From Desulfonema magnum (GTDB lineage: Bacteria; Desulfobacterota; Desulfobacteria; Desulfobacterales; 4be13), in the NCBI RefSeq assembly GCF_017377395.1, contig NZ_CP061800.1, positions 1,116,001-1,180,000 on the forward strand: a stretch of DNA of 64,000 nucleotides, in the 5' to 3' direction. The position numbers and the translations under genes are program-made. Under the pieces are notes generated by a model. It was not told the origin of the DNA. It saw nothing but the letters and a program-made list of their open reading frames with translations, and made no database searches. Of the stretch, positions 26,989-35,463 are shown piece by piece. Each line of letters starts with the position of its first letter. The first letter of the stretch is position 1.

Positions 26989-28680
26989 TTAAACCAATAG
27001 CATTTCGGTAATCGGGGCTCCTGCGGGAACCATCGGATAAACGCATTCCTCTTTTGCAACCCTGAAATCCATAATAACGGTTTCGGGAGAAAAGAGTCCC
27101 TTTTTCAGCACCTCCTTAACTTCCTCCGGTTTTTCAGCTCTGAGCCCCACAGCGCCATAAGCCTCAGCTAATTTTACAAAATCAGGAGCGCAATCCATGC
27201 AGGTGGATGCGTATCGCTTTCCGTAAAACAATTCCTGCCACTGTCTCACCATGCCGAGATAGCAGTTATTGAGAATAACGATTTTTACCGGAAGTTGGTG
27301 CTGTACAGCTGTTGCCATTTCCTGAATATTCATCTGAATGCTGCCGTCCCCTGCAATGTCCACCACAAGCCGATCCGGACAGGCCATTTGTGCGCCAATG
27401 GCCGCGGGAAGTCCGAATCCCATGCAGCCCAGACCGCCGGAGGTGATAAAATGATTGGGACATTCAAAATGATAGTACTGTGCGGCCCACATCTGATTCT
27501 GCCCCACTTCGGTGGTAATAATAGCCTCACCTTTGGTCAGTTCGTAGAGTTTTTCGATAACGTACTGCGGTTTGATAGGTCCTTCGCAGGTCTGCTCATA
27601 GTCCAGTGGTCTTGTGCTTTTCCATTCCACAATCTGGTCAAGCCATTTTTTTCTTTTTTCCTGTAAATCACCCAAATCAGCCTCATCAACAAGGCTGTTC
27701 AGCTGTTTAAGGGCATTTTTGCAGTCTCCCACAACCGGAACAGTCACCGGAATATTTTTGCGTATGGAAGTGGGATCAATATCAATATGAACAATTTTCG
27801 CCTGTGATGCAAAGGTGTCGGTCTTTCCGGTCACACGGTCATCAAAACGTACTCCGATGGAAATAAGCAGGTCACATGCTGCTGTGGACAGATTGGCCCG
27901 GTAAGTGCCGTGCATACCGACCATGCCAAGCCACAACGGATCCGAACCCGGAAACGCGCCCAGCCCCATCAGTGAGGTGGTCACGGGAATTTGTGCCTTG
28001 CGGGCAAATGTCGTGAGTTCATTGGCCGCTTTTGAAAGGATGACACCGCCCCCGGCAAAAATCATCGGTTTTTCAGCTTCCTCAATCAGCCTTACGACTT
28101 TTTTCAACTGACGTATATTCGCATTATATGTGGGACTGTATGACCTGAGTTTTACTTCTCCCGGCTCCTCGAAATCTATGGTTTTGATTCCCACATCCTT
28201 AGGAATGTCAACCAAAACAGGGCCAGGACGTCCTGATCTGGCGATAAAAAATGCCTCTTTGATAACGCGTGCGAAATCCTCAGTACGCTGCACAAGAAAA
28301 TTATGCTTGGTGCATGGCCTTGTAATTCCGACAATATCAACTTCCTGGAACGCGTCATTTCCGATCAGATGTGTCGGAACCTGGCCTGTGAATACGACCA
28401 GGGGAATGGAATCCATGTATGCGGATGCGATGCCTGTCACTGTGTTGGTTGCCCCTGGCCCGGAGGTTACAAGACACACCCCGACCTTGCCGCTGGCCCG
28501 TGCATAGCCGTCCGCAGCATGAACCGCGCCTTGCTCATGGCGGACCAGGACATGCCGGATATCTGTTTTGGCAAGTTCATCGTGAATGTCAATGACTACG
28601 CCGCCAGGATATCCGAAAATTGTGTCAACCCCCTCATCCTTCAGCATCTTCATCAGGATTTGTGCGCCGGTTAATTTCAT
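26989..28680 (-). CDS. ilvB: acetolactate synthase large (catalytic) subunit
   Basis: 563 residues. Thiamine-diphosphate enzyme making 2-acetolactate and 2-aceto-2-hydroxybutyrate. N-terminal domain with catalytic Glu in VRHEQGAVHAADGYARASG, central FAD-associated domain, C-terminal ThDP motif GDGSIQMNIQEMATAV...ILNN. The ATG at 28680 lies 6 nt after AAGGA; a TTG two codons earlier is less likely. The 92-bp hairpin element ends 17 nt before this start, so expression may have its own control apart from the ilvD attenuator. First of the contiguous ilvBNC-cimA-leuA block. Confidence 0.96.
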   Translation of the reverse strand: MKLTGAQILMKMLKDEGVDTIFGYPGGVVIDIHDELAKTDIRHVLVRHEQGAVHAADGYARASGKVGVCLVTSGPGATNTVTGIASAYMDSIPLVVFTGQVPTHLIGNDAFQEVDIVGITRPCTKHNFLVQRTEDFARVIKEAFFIARSGRPGPVLVDIPKDVGIKTIDFEEPGEVKLRSYSPTYNANIRQLKKVVRLIEEAEKPMIFAGGGVILSKAANELTTFARKAQIPVTTSLMGLGAFPGSDPLWLGMVGMHGTYRANLSTAACDLLISIGVRFDDRVTGKTDTFASQAKIVHIDIDPTSIRKNIPVTVPVVGDCKNALKQLNSLVDEADLGDLQEKRKKWLDQIVEWKSTRPLDYEQTCEGPIKPQYVIEKLYELTKGEAIITTEVGQNQMWAAQYYHFECPNHFITSGGLGCMGFGLPAAIGAQMACPDRLVVDIAGDGSIQMNIQEMATAVQHQLPVKIVILNNCYLGMVRQWQELFYGKRYASTCMDCAPDFVKLAEAYGAVGLRAEKPEEVKEVLKKGLFSPETVIMDFRVAKEECVYPMVPAGAPITEMLLV

Positions 28681-28697
28681 AATCAATCCTTCCTTTT

Positions 28698-28789
28698 TTT
28701 ACCGTGAAAACACATTTTAAAAAGCCGGGTTTTTTATCTGAAAATATTTTAATGCCGGCGGGCGAAAAACCCGGCTTTTTTATGACCGT
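28698..28789 (-). repeat. ~92-bp hairpin leader element, copy c
   Basis: Begins at the stop codon of the ParA-like gene and ends (ACGGTAAA) 17 nt before the ilvB ATG, on the minus strand in the ilvB direction. Arms AAAAAAGCCGGGTTTTT / AAAAAACCCGGCTTTTT type, with A-rich and U-rich flanks, so it could act as terminator of the upstream gene or leader of ilvB. Confidence 0.8.
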
Positions 28790-29845
28790 TTATTCTATCA
28801 TCGAAACAAGGCTCTTAATATTTGGCTGCTGTCTGTCCAACTGGCTCTGATTTACTGTAATATCTTTTTCAAGAATTGTATATTGTCCGGCCGTCAGAGA
28901 GACAATGGGAATACCGAGTGTGCTGGAAACAACCGAAGCTGTATTCGCATCTACAATCTCAAATTGAAACATATCCCTGAATAATGATTCTCCGTTTGGA
29001 ACAGGCTTGCCAGAGGGATGAATGCAAAATACATTTGAGTTTCCCTGCCAGACAGCAAAAATTTCATCGCCGATTTCCTGAACAACCGTTCTGAATGCTT
29101 TGGCAGATTTCACATATTGTGTGAGCCTGTTACCGACATAGCAGTATATTTGCGGAACAGGGAGACGGAATCTTTGAGAATTCAGATGAAACAGAGATTG
29201 CTGTGCGCCCGGCCGTCTGGTGACTCCGTATAAAAGAGACAAAACCGCACGAACTGCCCGTTTTGACGACCCGTCAGCAGAGAACGGGATAATCAGCCTG
29301 TCCGAAGCAGACATGGCAAGTTCCGTGTATATTGAAAAACTTGGATTGCAGTCAATAAACACGGTCAGGTCGTTCTCATTCAACGCATATTTCACATCTT
29401 CGATAAGATCGCTGATCCAGGTGTGAACAATACGCCAGGCATCTGTGGGACCGGGATTTGTCGCGTTTAAAACACGAGATGTCTGAATTTCCAACTGCTC
29501 ATCACCAGCAAGCAGATATAAATTGGCAGGAACACGGTCGTTAAACTGACTCACATTAACAGCGTAAGATGCCCCTGACCGGGGACTGACATAAGGACTT
29601 CGAATCCTGTCTTCAATGTAACCGGCAATTGTCCTTGACGGATTTTGGGAACCGAGATCACATAATTGCTTCTCCCCCCTGATCATGCCGCCCAGAAGCA
29701 TACCGGAAGCATTTGCCTGGGGACACATGTCCGCTACAAGCACTTTCTGTTCTTGATGGATTCTCGCGTATTCACAGGCAATTTGAAAAGTAAGATAGCT
29801 TTTTCCAACGCCGCCTTTGTTGTTCCATATTGAGTATATTGCCAT
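28790..29845 (-). CDS. orphan ParA/MinD-like P-loop ATPase
   Basis: 351 residues from ATG 29845 (AAGGA 8 nt upstream). Deviant Walker A KGGVGKS at about residues 9-15, Walker A' VLVADMCPQANAS, and Walker B region LTVFIDCNPSFSIYTELAM, as in ParA-type chromosome or plasmid partition proteins and their phage and genomic-island relatives. The C-terminal half is longer than in minimal ParA. No ParB-like gene or centromere-like repeat is next to it, so the role is uncertain. It interrupts the ilvD to ilvB arrangement together with the MORN gene and the IS, which suggests an inserted segment. Confidence 0.8.
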   Translation of the reverse strand: MAIYSIWNNKGGVGKSYLTFQIACEYARIHQEQKVLVADMCPQANASGMLLGGMIRGEKQLCDLGSQNPSRTIAGYIEDRIRSPYVSPRSGASYAVNVSQFNDRVPANLYLLAGDEQLEIQTSRVLNATNPGPTDAWRIVHTWISDLIEDVKYALNENDLTVFIDCNPSFSIYTELAMSASDRLIIPFSADGSSKRAVRAVLSLLYGVTRRPGAQQSLFHLNSQRFRLPVPQIYCYVGNRLTQYVKSAKAFRTVVQEIGDEIFAVWQGNSNVFCIHPSGKPVPNGESLFRDMFQFEIVDANTASVVSSTLGIPIVSLTAGQYTILEKDITVNQSQLDRQQPNIKSLVSMIE

Positions 29846-30151
29846 TAATGGTTTCCTTATTGGATTAAATTCAGGATTGCTGTCGTTTTTAAAGTATCTG
29901 GTATCAAGAAAAACAAAGTTATAAATCTCTGACACTTGACACCTACCGCTCATCAGTGGAGCTTTGATGAACAAGTTCAATCGGAAACCTGCCTGTCATC
30001 CGCCCCGATCGGTGCTTATATTTTTTATCATTTTTTTACAATATTCTAATTTTATTTCAAATATTACAACACAATTCACGTTCTGTCTTTTTATTTTTTG
30101 TCAACGGCGAGATGTGCTTGAAAATGAAATCTCGCCGCTGATATTTACCAA
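29846..30151. other. intergenic region, nothing recognised
   Basis: 306 bp of AT-rich DNA between the ParA-like gene and the MORN gene tail. No palindrome or known repeat of this window. The in-frame extension of the ParA-like frame to 29980 lacks a ribosome binding site. Confidence 0.5.
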
Positions 30152-30379
30152 TTATTCAAAATCTCTTTCTTCCTTTACTCTATCATCATATCCATCTTTA
30201 CAGCCTTTTATGTAGCCCGCATCATGACCCTCTCTAAAGCCCACTTCGAACGCTTGCTCGTAGCCTTCTGATTCACACCATTTTTCATAATTTTTTTCAT
30301 CCCTTTGCTTGTAGCCTTTTTTATAACCAAGTTTATAACCTTCTTTGTAACCTCTTTCATAACCAACTTTATCTCCGTC
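30152..30379 (-). pseudogene. severed C-terminus of the MORN-repeat protein
   Basis: Encodes a glycine/tyrosine-rich tail with repeats such as GYERGYKEGYKLGYKKGYK and GFREGHDAGYIKGCKDGYD, ending at 30152. Joining it to the gene at 31794-32470 after removing the IS and one 8-bp target copy restores one continuous frame of 298 codons plus stop (677 + 220 nt), through FKDGDKVGYERG. A GTG within the IS end could start a short peptide, but there is no good ribosome binding site. Best read as the 3' part of a disrupted gene. Confidence 0.88.
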
Positions 30380-31793
30380 TTCACTACCGTACACTTTTTT
30401 TAACTATTTTTAATTATTATATAAAGACGACCATAGTTGGTTTGAAATTTAAATAACTGTTTGTTTTTTAAATTTTTTTAAGATTCACCATCGGCTGTTT
30501 TTTCTGAGTAAATATTACTCATCTGAGATTATGACACAAAAAAATCTTAACAGAAAAATATAATAATGGTATGACAGCTTTCAGAAAATAACAGATAACA
30601 GGGAGGCTGTCATGAGCGACAATGTGAACAGATATCGTGAGATCAGAAAGGCTTTGGACAATATGTATCCGAAACAGCCGAAGGGAAACGAGGCCCGGCG
30701 CCTGAACACGCTGGCCGCGATAATCAGCGGCATCACGGGGAGCGGGAGCTGCCAGCTTCCGAAAATTGCAGGCAAAGTTCCGGATGAGAACGCCGCGCCG
30801 GCGAGTGTGGAAAAGCGTATAAAACGTTGGATTTCCAATGACAGCATTGAATCTGAAACATTTTTTCTGCCGTTCGCACAGGCGCTGCTGATCAGTCTGG
30901 GACTTTCCGAAATTGTGCTGGCAATGGACGGAAGCACGGTCGGCCGGGGATGCGTAACCCTGATGATCAGTGTGATTTATAAAAAACGTGCCCTGCCCCT
31001 TGCTTACACGGTGGTCAGAGGTAAGAAAGGTCATTTCCCGGAAGAAAGCCATGTCGGACTGGTCGGGGAGGTTGCCAACGTGATACCGGAATCCGCGCAG
31101 AAGGTTATTTTTCTTGGTGACGGAGAGTTCGACGGTGTCGGTTTGCAAAAAAATCTGGCCGAACGGGGATGGCTGTATGTGTGCCGAACGGCATATAATA
31201 CCAAAATTTTTTGGGACGGAGAGGAGCATCGTCTTAATGTTCTCGGTGTGTTCACGGTTCCGGACAGCTATCGGTACATACGCAATGTTTTGTTCACAAA
31301 TAAAAAATACGGACCGGTGACGGTTGTCGTCTGGTGGGCGAAAGGAAATAAGGAACCGATATATCTGGTTACGAATATGAGATCGCCCTGGGAAGCCTGC
31401 CAATATTATTCCAAACGGTTTCGTATCGAAACATTTTTTTCCGACCAGAAAAGCCGGGGGTTTAATATTCATAAAAGTCATATTTCCGACCCTGACCGGT
31501 TGCGCCGCCTTATGATCGGAGCGTGTCTTGCCTACATCTGGATTGTGTTCCTGGGAACACTGGCAACGGAACAGGGCTGGGACAGAATTATTCACCGTGC
31601 CGACCGATGTGATCTGAGTCTCTTTCAATTAGGTCTGAGCCTGTTGGAATATTTTTTAAATTACGACATACCTGTTCCGGTTGCCTTTCAAATGTTCAAT
31701 CCGACTCTCTAGTCATCAATCATAAACGGAACCTGTGTCACATACAATTTATAAAATAAAATCAGATTATTATAAAAAGTGTACGGTAGTGAA
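30380..31793 (+). mobile_element. IS4-family insertion sequence, 1414 bp
   Basis: Perfect 20-bp terminal inverted repeats TTCACTACCGTACACTTTTT (30380-30399) and its complement (31774-31793). The flanking 8-bp direct repeat TCTCCGTC (30372-30379 and 31794-31801) is the target-site duplication. One intact transposase gene on the plus strand. Perfect ends, intact transposase and exact target repair all point to a recent insertion into the MORN gene. Confidence 0.93.
30612..31712 (+). CDS. IS4-family DDE transposase
   Basis: 366 residues. DDE catalytic residues: Asp in LAMDGSTVG (about 105), Asp in FLGDGEFDG (about 175), Glu in the signature Y-(2)-R-(3)-E-(6)-K seen as YSKRFRIETFFSDQK (about 264-279). 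This YREK motif defines the IS4 group. Cut-and-paste or replicative movement of the element. Ribosome binding site GGGAGG 5 nt before ATG 30612. Its stop overlaps, antisense, the read-through end of the interrupted MORN gene. A long frame on the opposite strand (30519-31628) is a shadow. Confidence 0.93.
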   Translation: MSDNVNRYREIRKALDNMYPKQPKGNEARRLNTLAAIISGITGSGSCQLPKIAGKVPDENAAPASVEKRIKRWISNDSIESETFFLPFAQALLISLGLSEIVLAMDGSTVGRGCVTLMISVIYKKRALPLAYTVVRGKKGHFPEESHVGLVGEVANVIPESAQKVIFLGDGEFDGVGLQKNLAERGWLYVCRTAYNTKIFWDGEEHRLNVLGVFTVPDSYRYIRNVLFTNKKYGPVTVVVWWAKGNKEPIYLVTNMRSPWEACQYYSKRFRIETFFSDQKSRGFNIHKSHISDPDRLRRLMIGACLAYIWIVFLGTLATEQGWDRIIHRADRCDLSLFQLGLSLLEYFLNYDIPVPVAFQMFNPTL

Positions 31794-32470
31794 TCTCCGT
31801 CTTTAAAACCTTCACTGTGCGCTTTTGCAAGAGCTTCTTCATAATTCATAATGATAGGCTTTTCGTCTATAAGGCAACAATCTTTATAATCTCCCAAATA
31901 TATTTGTCCATCAGGTGATATACGCAATGCTTTTCCATTTAATAAACCTTCATTCCATTTACCTCTTAAGATAGTGCCATCCGCGCTTGTCCAAGCTCCA
32001 TCTCCATGAATTTTACTTATATAAAAATCTCCATGATATTCGCTACCATCAGGAAATTTCCCCATTCCACTCTGACATAACCCCTCTTGAAAACTGCCAT
32101 AACATCGGCTACCATCAGGATACTTCATCATTCCATCGCCCTCAGGTATTGCTTTTTGAAGGTCACCGCAATATTGTCTTCCATCCCAATAAGTTATTTG
32201 TCCATATTTTTTAGCAAGGTCTTCAGCAAAAATTTGTCTTACTCTTTTACCAAGTTCAAAATGGTATAAACTCTCTTCTCCATTTGGCGAGGTATATTTT
32301 ACACAGCCATTCAGACTGCCCAGTATAGAATTACCTTCATAAATTTCACCATTTAGCATCAGATATTTACCAGTTCCATGAGGACCGGTTTCACAAACTT
32401 GACCATAATATTGAATACCATTATCATATATCCATGTTCCATAACTATTTTCTGAATTATAAGAGTTCAT
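31709..32470 (-). pseudogene. MORN-repeat protein gene interrupted by the IS4 element (5' part)
   Basis: From ATG 32470 (GAGGAA upstream; an earlier ATG at 32485 overlaps that site) the frame encodes at least six MORN-type repeats, for example YGTWIYDNGIQYYGQV, GDGMMKYPDGSRCYGSFQEG and MGKFPDGSEYHGDF. It then reads EEALAKAHSEGFKDGD, where the IS enters at 31794. The frame continues about 27 codons into the IS and stops at 31709, replacing the native Gly/Tyr-rich tail found at 30152-30379. MORN proteins are usually lipid- or cytoskeleton-associated scaffolds. The truncated protein may still be made. Confidence 0.88.
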
Positions 32471-32624
32471 TATTATATTCCTCATTTTTAAATATTAATT
32501 TATTTTTAGTTAATACAGCAAGTTCAAAAAAGTTAATTCCCGTTTTTAGAGCAGACGATTGATTAATAATAAATCATAATTACCACCCCCCTTCGTTATT
32601 AGGGCAATATATTTTTATGAAAAA

Positions 32625-32710
32625 ACGGTGTTCTGAAGTTGAACTCTTTCTAATTTTTACTTTATTAATTCAGATAATTATAAATTTTATATCCAGTTTC
32701 AGAACACCGT
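32625..32710. repeat. inverted pair ACGGTGTTCTGAA / TTCAGAACACCGT downstream of ilvD
   Basis: Perfect 13-bp arms 60 bp apart in AT-rich DNA, 16 nt beyond the ilvD stop. Could be the ends of a small element or a long-loop 3'-UTR stem. A related GGTTCTGGAACACCGCC lies at 34729. Confidence 0.5.
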
Positions 32711-32725
32711 CTGAAAAATAAAGAC

Positions 32726-34387
32726 TTATACAACGGCCCCCCTGCTGGCAGATGAAACCATTTTTGCATATCTCGCCATATAGCCATGTGTTATTTTGGG
32801 TTCCGGCGGAGACCACTCAGACAACCGTTTCTTTATCTCTTCTTCTGAAACTTTGAGGGTTATGGTTTTCCCGGGAATATCAATGGATATGAGATCGCCT
32901 TCCTGCACGATGGCAATGGGACCGCCCTGCATGGCTTCAGGAGAGATATGGCCGATGGAGGCCCCCCGTGTTCCGCCTGAAAAGCGTCCGTCCGTGAGAA
33001 GGGCAACGTGAGCATCCAGTTTCATGCCTGCAATTGCCGATGTCGGTGTCAGCATTTCCCGCATTCCGGGGCCGCCCATGGGGCCTTCATAGCGGATAAC
33101 AAGCACATCTCCTTTTTTTATTTTGCCACCCATAATGGCCTGACTGGCATCTTCTTCAGAATTAAAAATTCTGGCAGGTCCCTCATGGCGTAGCATTTCA
33201 TCTAAGACCGCAGACTGTTTCACCACGCATCCTTCGGGAGCCAGATTGCCGAACAGCACAGCCAGTCCGCCCTCTTCGTGATACGGATTTTCCAAAGAGC
33301 GTATGACATCCCCATCCAATATGCGAACATCTTTTATGTTTTCACCAACGGTCTTGCCAGTTGCGGTGATACAGTCATCATTGATGAGGCCGGATCTGGA
33401 AAGCTCTTTTACCACCGCCTGAATTCCGCCTGCACGGTTTAAGTCTTCAAGATGATCTTTTCCCCCGGGGCTGAGTGAGCAAAGGTGCGGTGTTTTTTTG
33501 CTGATTTCATTGATCAGATTCAGATCAATGCTGACATTTGCCTCTTTTGCAATGGCGGTGAGATGCAGCACGGTGTTTGTGGAACATCCCAGGGCCATGT
33601 CCGCGGTGAGCGCATTCTGAAAGGCTTTTTCTGACATGATCTTTCGGGGAGTAATCTGAGCTTCGAGCAGATTCATGATCTGCATTCCGGCTTCCTTTGC
33701 CAGACGGATACGGGAGGCCATCACCGCGGGAATTGTGCCGTTTCCGGGCAGTCCCATGCCAATGGCTTCGGTGAGACAATTCATGGAGTTGGCTGTAAAC
33801 ATCCCCGCACATGATCCGCATGTGGGACAGGCCGCATCTTCAATGGCAGCGAGCTGGTCTTCCGTCATCTTTCCTGAAAGCACCGCCCCCACAGATTCAA
33901 ACACTGTGATCAGATCAACTTTTTCATCACGTTCAGGATGTTTACCCGACAGCATAGGGCCGCCGCTCACAATAATGGCGGGAATATCCAGGCGGGCCGC
34001 TGCCATGAGCATTCCGGGAACGATCTTGTCGCAGTTGGGAACCATGACCATGGCGTCAAATGCGTGAGCTGTTGCCATGACCTCAACGGAATCCGCAATC
34101 AGCTCCCGACTTGCCAGGGAGTATTTCATGCCCACATGATTCATGGCAATGCCGTCGCATACCCCGATGACACCGAATTCAACAGGTGTTCCCCCTGCCA
34201 TGTAAACCCCTGCTCTGACTGCTTCTGTAATTTTGTCCAGATGAACGTGTCCCGGGACAATGCTGCTTACAGAATTGGCAATACCGATCAGCGGCCTTTT
34301 AATTTCAGCATCCGTATATCCCATGGCCTTGAACAAGGCTCGGTGCGGGGCCCTTTCGATACCTTTTTTTGCGCTGTCGCTTTTCAT
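32726..34387 (-). CDS. ilvD: dihydroxy-acid dehydratase
   Basis: 553 residues. It dehydrates 2,3-dihydroxy-isovalerate and -methylvalerate in valine, isoleucine and leucine synthesis. Iron-sulfur ligands in [11 protein letters not shown] and [20 protein letters not shown]-terminal [16 protein letters not shown] is the conserved catalytic-serine region. The start at 34387 is preceded by TTTTGGAG. Immediately upstream is a terminator hairpin and an Ile/Leu/Val-rich leader peptide, indicating control by attenuation. It is separated from ilvB by 4 kb of inserted genes. Confidence 0.96.
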   Translation of the reverse strand: MKSDSAKKGIERAPHRALFKAMGYTDAEIKRPLIGIANSVSSIVPGHVHLDKITEAVRAGVYMAGGTPVEFGVIGVCDGIAMNHVGMKYSLASRELIADSVEVMATAHAFDAMVMVPNCDKIVPGMLMAAARLDIPAIIVSGGPMLSGKHPERDEKVDLITVFESVGAVLSGKMTEDQLAAIEDAACPTCGSCAGMFTANSMNCLTEAIGMGLPGNGTIPAVMASRIRLAKEAGMQIMNLLEAQITPRKIMSEKAFQNALTADMALGCSTNTVLHLTAIAKEANVSIDLNLINEISKKTPHLCSLSPGGKDHLEDLNRAGGIQAVVKELSRSGLINDDCITATGKTVGENIKDVRILDGDVIRSLENPYHEEGGLAVLFGNLAPEGCVVKQSAVLDEMLRHEGPARIFNSEEDASQAIMGGKIKKGDVLVIRYEGPMGGPGMREMLTPTSAIAGMKLDAHVALLTDGRFSGGTRGASIGHISPEAMQGGPIAIVQEGDLISIDIPGKTITLKVSEEEIKKRLSEWSPPEPKITHGYMARYAKMVSSASRGAVV

Positions 34388-34402
34388 TTTGGTGTAAACT
34401 CC

Positions 34403-34443
34403 AAAAAAAAATCCGTTATCAGTCTTTGGGACTGATAACGGAT
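34403..34443 (-). terminator. attenuator terminator of the ilvD leader
   Basis: On the minus strand: 14-bp perfect stem ATCCGTTATCAGTC / GACTGATAACGGAT, 5-nt loop, then eight U, ending 15 nt before the ilvD start. The leader segment 34484-34495 (GGGATTGATAAT on the minus strand) can pair with the 5' arm GTTATCAGTCCC in 12 pairs including two G-U, giving a competing antiterminator. That segment includes the leader stop codon. Confidence 0.85.
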
Positions 34444-34487
34444 TTTTTAATTTTTTAAATTAGTTAAATTATAAAATCATGCAATTA

Positions 34488-34574
34488 TCAATCCCCGCCT
34501 TGTAAGCAGGGAAGTATCCCGCTTACAAGGACGATAATAAGAATAAGGTTGATAATGGCTAAAACTTTTTTCAT
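34488..34574 (-). CDS. branched-chain attenuator leader peptide, 28 residues
   Basis: ATG 34574 with AGGAAA 5 nt upstream; stop TGA at 34488. Fifteen of 28 residues are Ile, Leu or Val, and residues 4-17 read VLAIINLILIIVLV, twelve of fourteen branched-chain. A stem at 34498-34530 (CTTGTAAGC / GCTTACAAG) covers its last codons and could act as a pause hairpin. Ribosome stalling on uncharged Ile/Leu/Val tRNA would free the antiterminator; normal termination would cover it. A small hydrophobic membrane peptide is the alternative, but position and RNA structure argue for attenuation. Confidence 0.8.
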   Translation of the reverse strand: MKKVLAIINLILIIVLVSGILPCLQGGD

Positions 34575-34602
34575 TTTGATTTCCTGTTTTAAATTTTGAC
34601 AA

Positions 34603-34632
34603 AAACTAACAGACCCGTTTAAGCATTGTCAA
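34603..34632 (-). promoter_or_regulatory. candidate promoter of the ilvD leader transcript
   Basis: On the minus strand TTGACA (34632-34627), 18-bp spacer, extended -10 TGTTAGTTT with TAGTTT at 34608-34603. It would start RNA about 20 nt before the leader peptide ATG. The -35 is perfect; the -10 is weak but has the TGn extension. Confidence 0.5.
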
Positions 34633-34778
34633 GCTTTTTTTTACAATGCGATATTTGGCAGTGTTTCAAAACTGAAGTTAAGATTTTTAACCATTTGAAT
34701 CAATTCAAAAAATATCGGACAATGTCCGGTTCTGGAACACCGCCATTTTTTTAAAGTAGTAGAATATTGTACCTCATA

Positions 34779-34825
34779 AATACTCCCTTTACCCCATTGA
34801 CGTATTTTGGTTTAGGAAATAATAT
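34779..34825 (+). promoter_or_regulatory. CCCCATTGAC-box promoter, copy 1
   Basis: AATACTCCCTTTACCCCA, then -35 TTGACG (34797), 17-bp spacer, -10 TAATAT (34820). The upstream block is shared with the sites at 35063 and 54462. It points toward the EPS module 1 start 0.6 kb away; the intervening 35110-35460 region holds no gene that I trust. Confidence 0.45.
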
Positions 34826-35062
34826 TATTGTCAACTTTTATTATGAAGTCTGTAAGTTGAGGATGACTAAAATTCTTATAACCAGCATCATTTGTTTTAA
34901 AAAAAGTTGCTTATACTCCGGTATCAGCAGATGAAAAATTCATACACATTTTCTTTTCCACGCTTCATGTAAAAACGAGATCGCTGAAAATTTTTTTCCA
35001 TATGCTGAGTATAATTAAGGGAGATATTACCACCCCCAGAATAGGGTATTTTCCACCTGCTT

Positions 35063-35109
35063 AATACTCTTTCCGCCCCATTGACTTAAACCTGTTTATC
35101 AAATAAAAA
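35063..35109 (+). promoter_or_regulatory. CCCCATTGAC-box promoter, copy 2
   Basis: AATACTCTTTCCGCCCCA, TTGACT (35081), 17-bp spacer, weak -10 TAAAAA (35104). It lies upstream of the barrel gene that opens EPS module 1. The shared 18-bp block upstream of the -35 in all three copies may be an activator site. Confidence 0.45.
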
Positions 35110-35463
35110 AAATATCATCAGTTTGAACATGAGGCTTTAAGGAAAGGAGGGATTTTGGGGATGAAAAAAATTTTAATACTCCTATCTAATCGATAATTGA
35201 GTTTTTTTCTGTCATTCCGTTTGAGTGAAATTCCGGCGTGAGGTCAGTCGGACACTCATGCCGAAGCCTGCGAAAGCACGAATTTTTGCATATCTTAAAA
35301 AATAGTGGAAACATGCTGTCTCTTTTGTATCAGTACCAAGTATCATCAGAGTCTGATTGATCAAATTTAATTTATTACCGTGGAATACGAGAATAAACTG
35401 CTGAAACCATAATATACGATAAAAAACTTCCCACGGACTCAGAAATACCAAATGGAGCGATTC

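Noticed and set aside
30519-31628. Long minus-strand frame of 369 codons
   Set aside because: Exact antisense shadow of the IS4 transposase; its translation shows no family motif.
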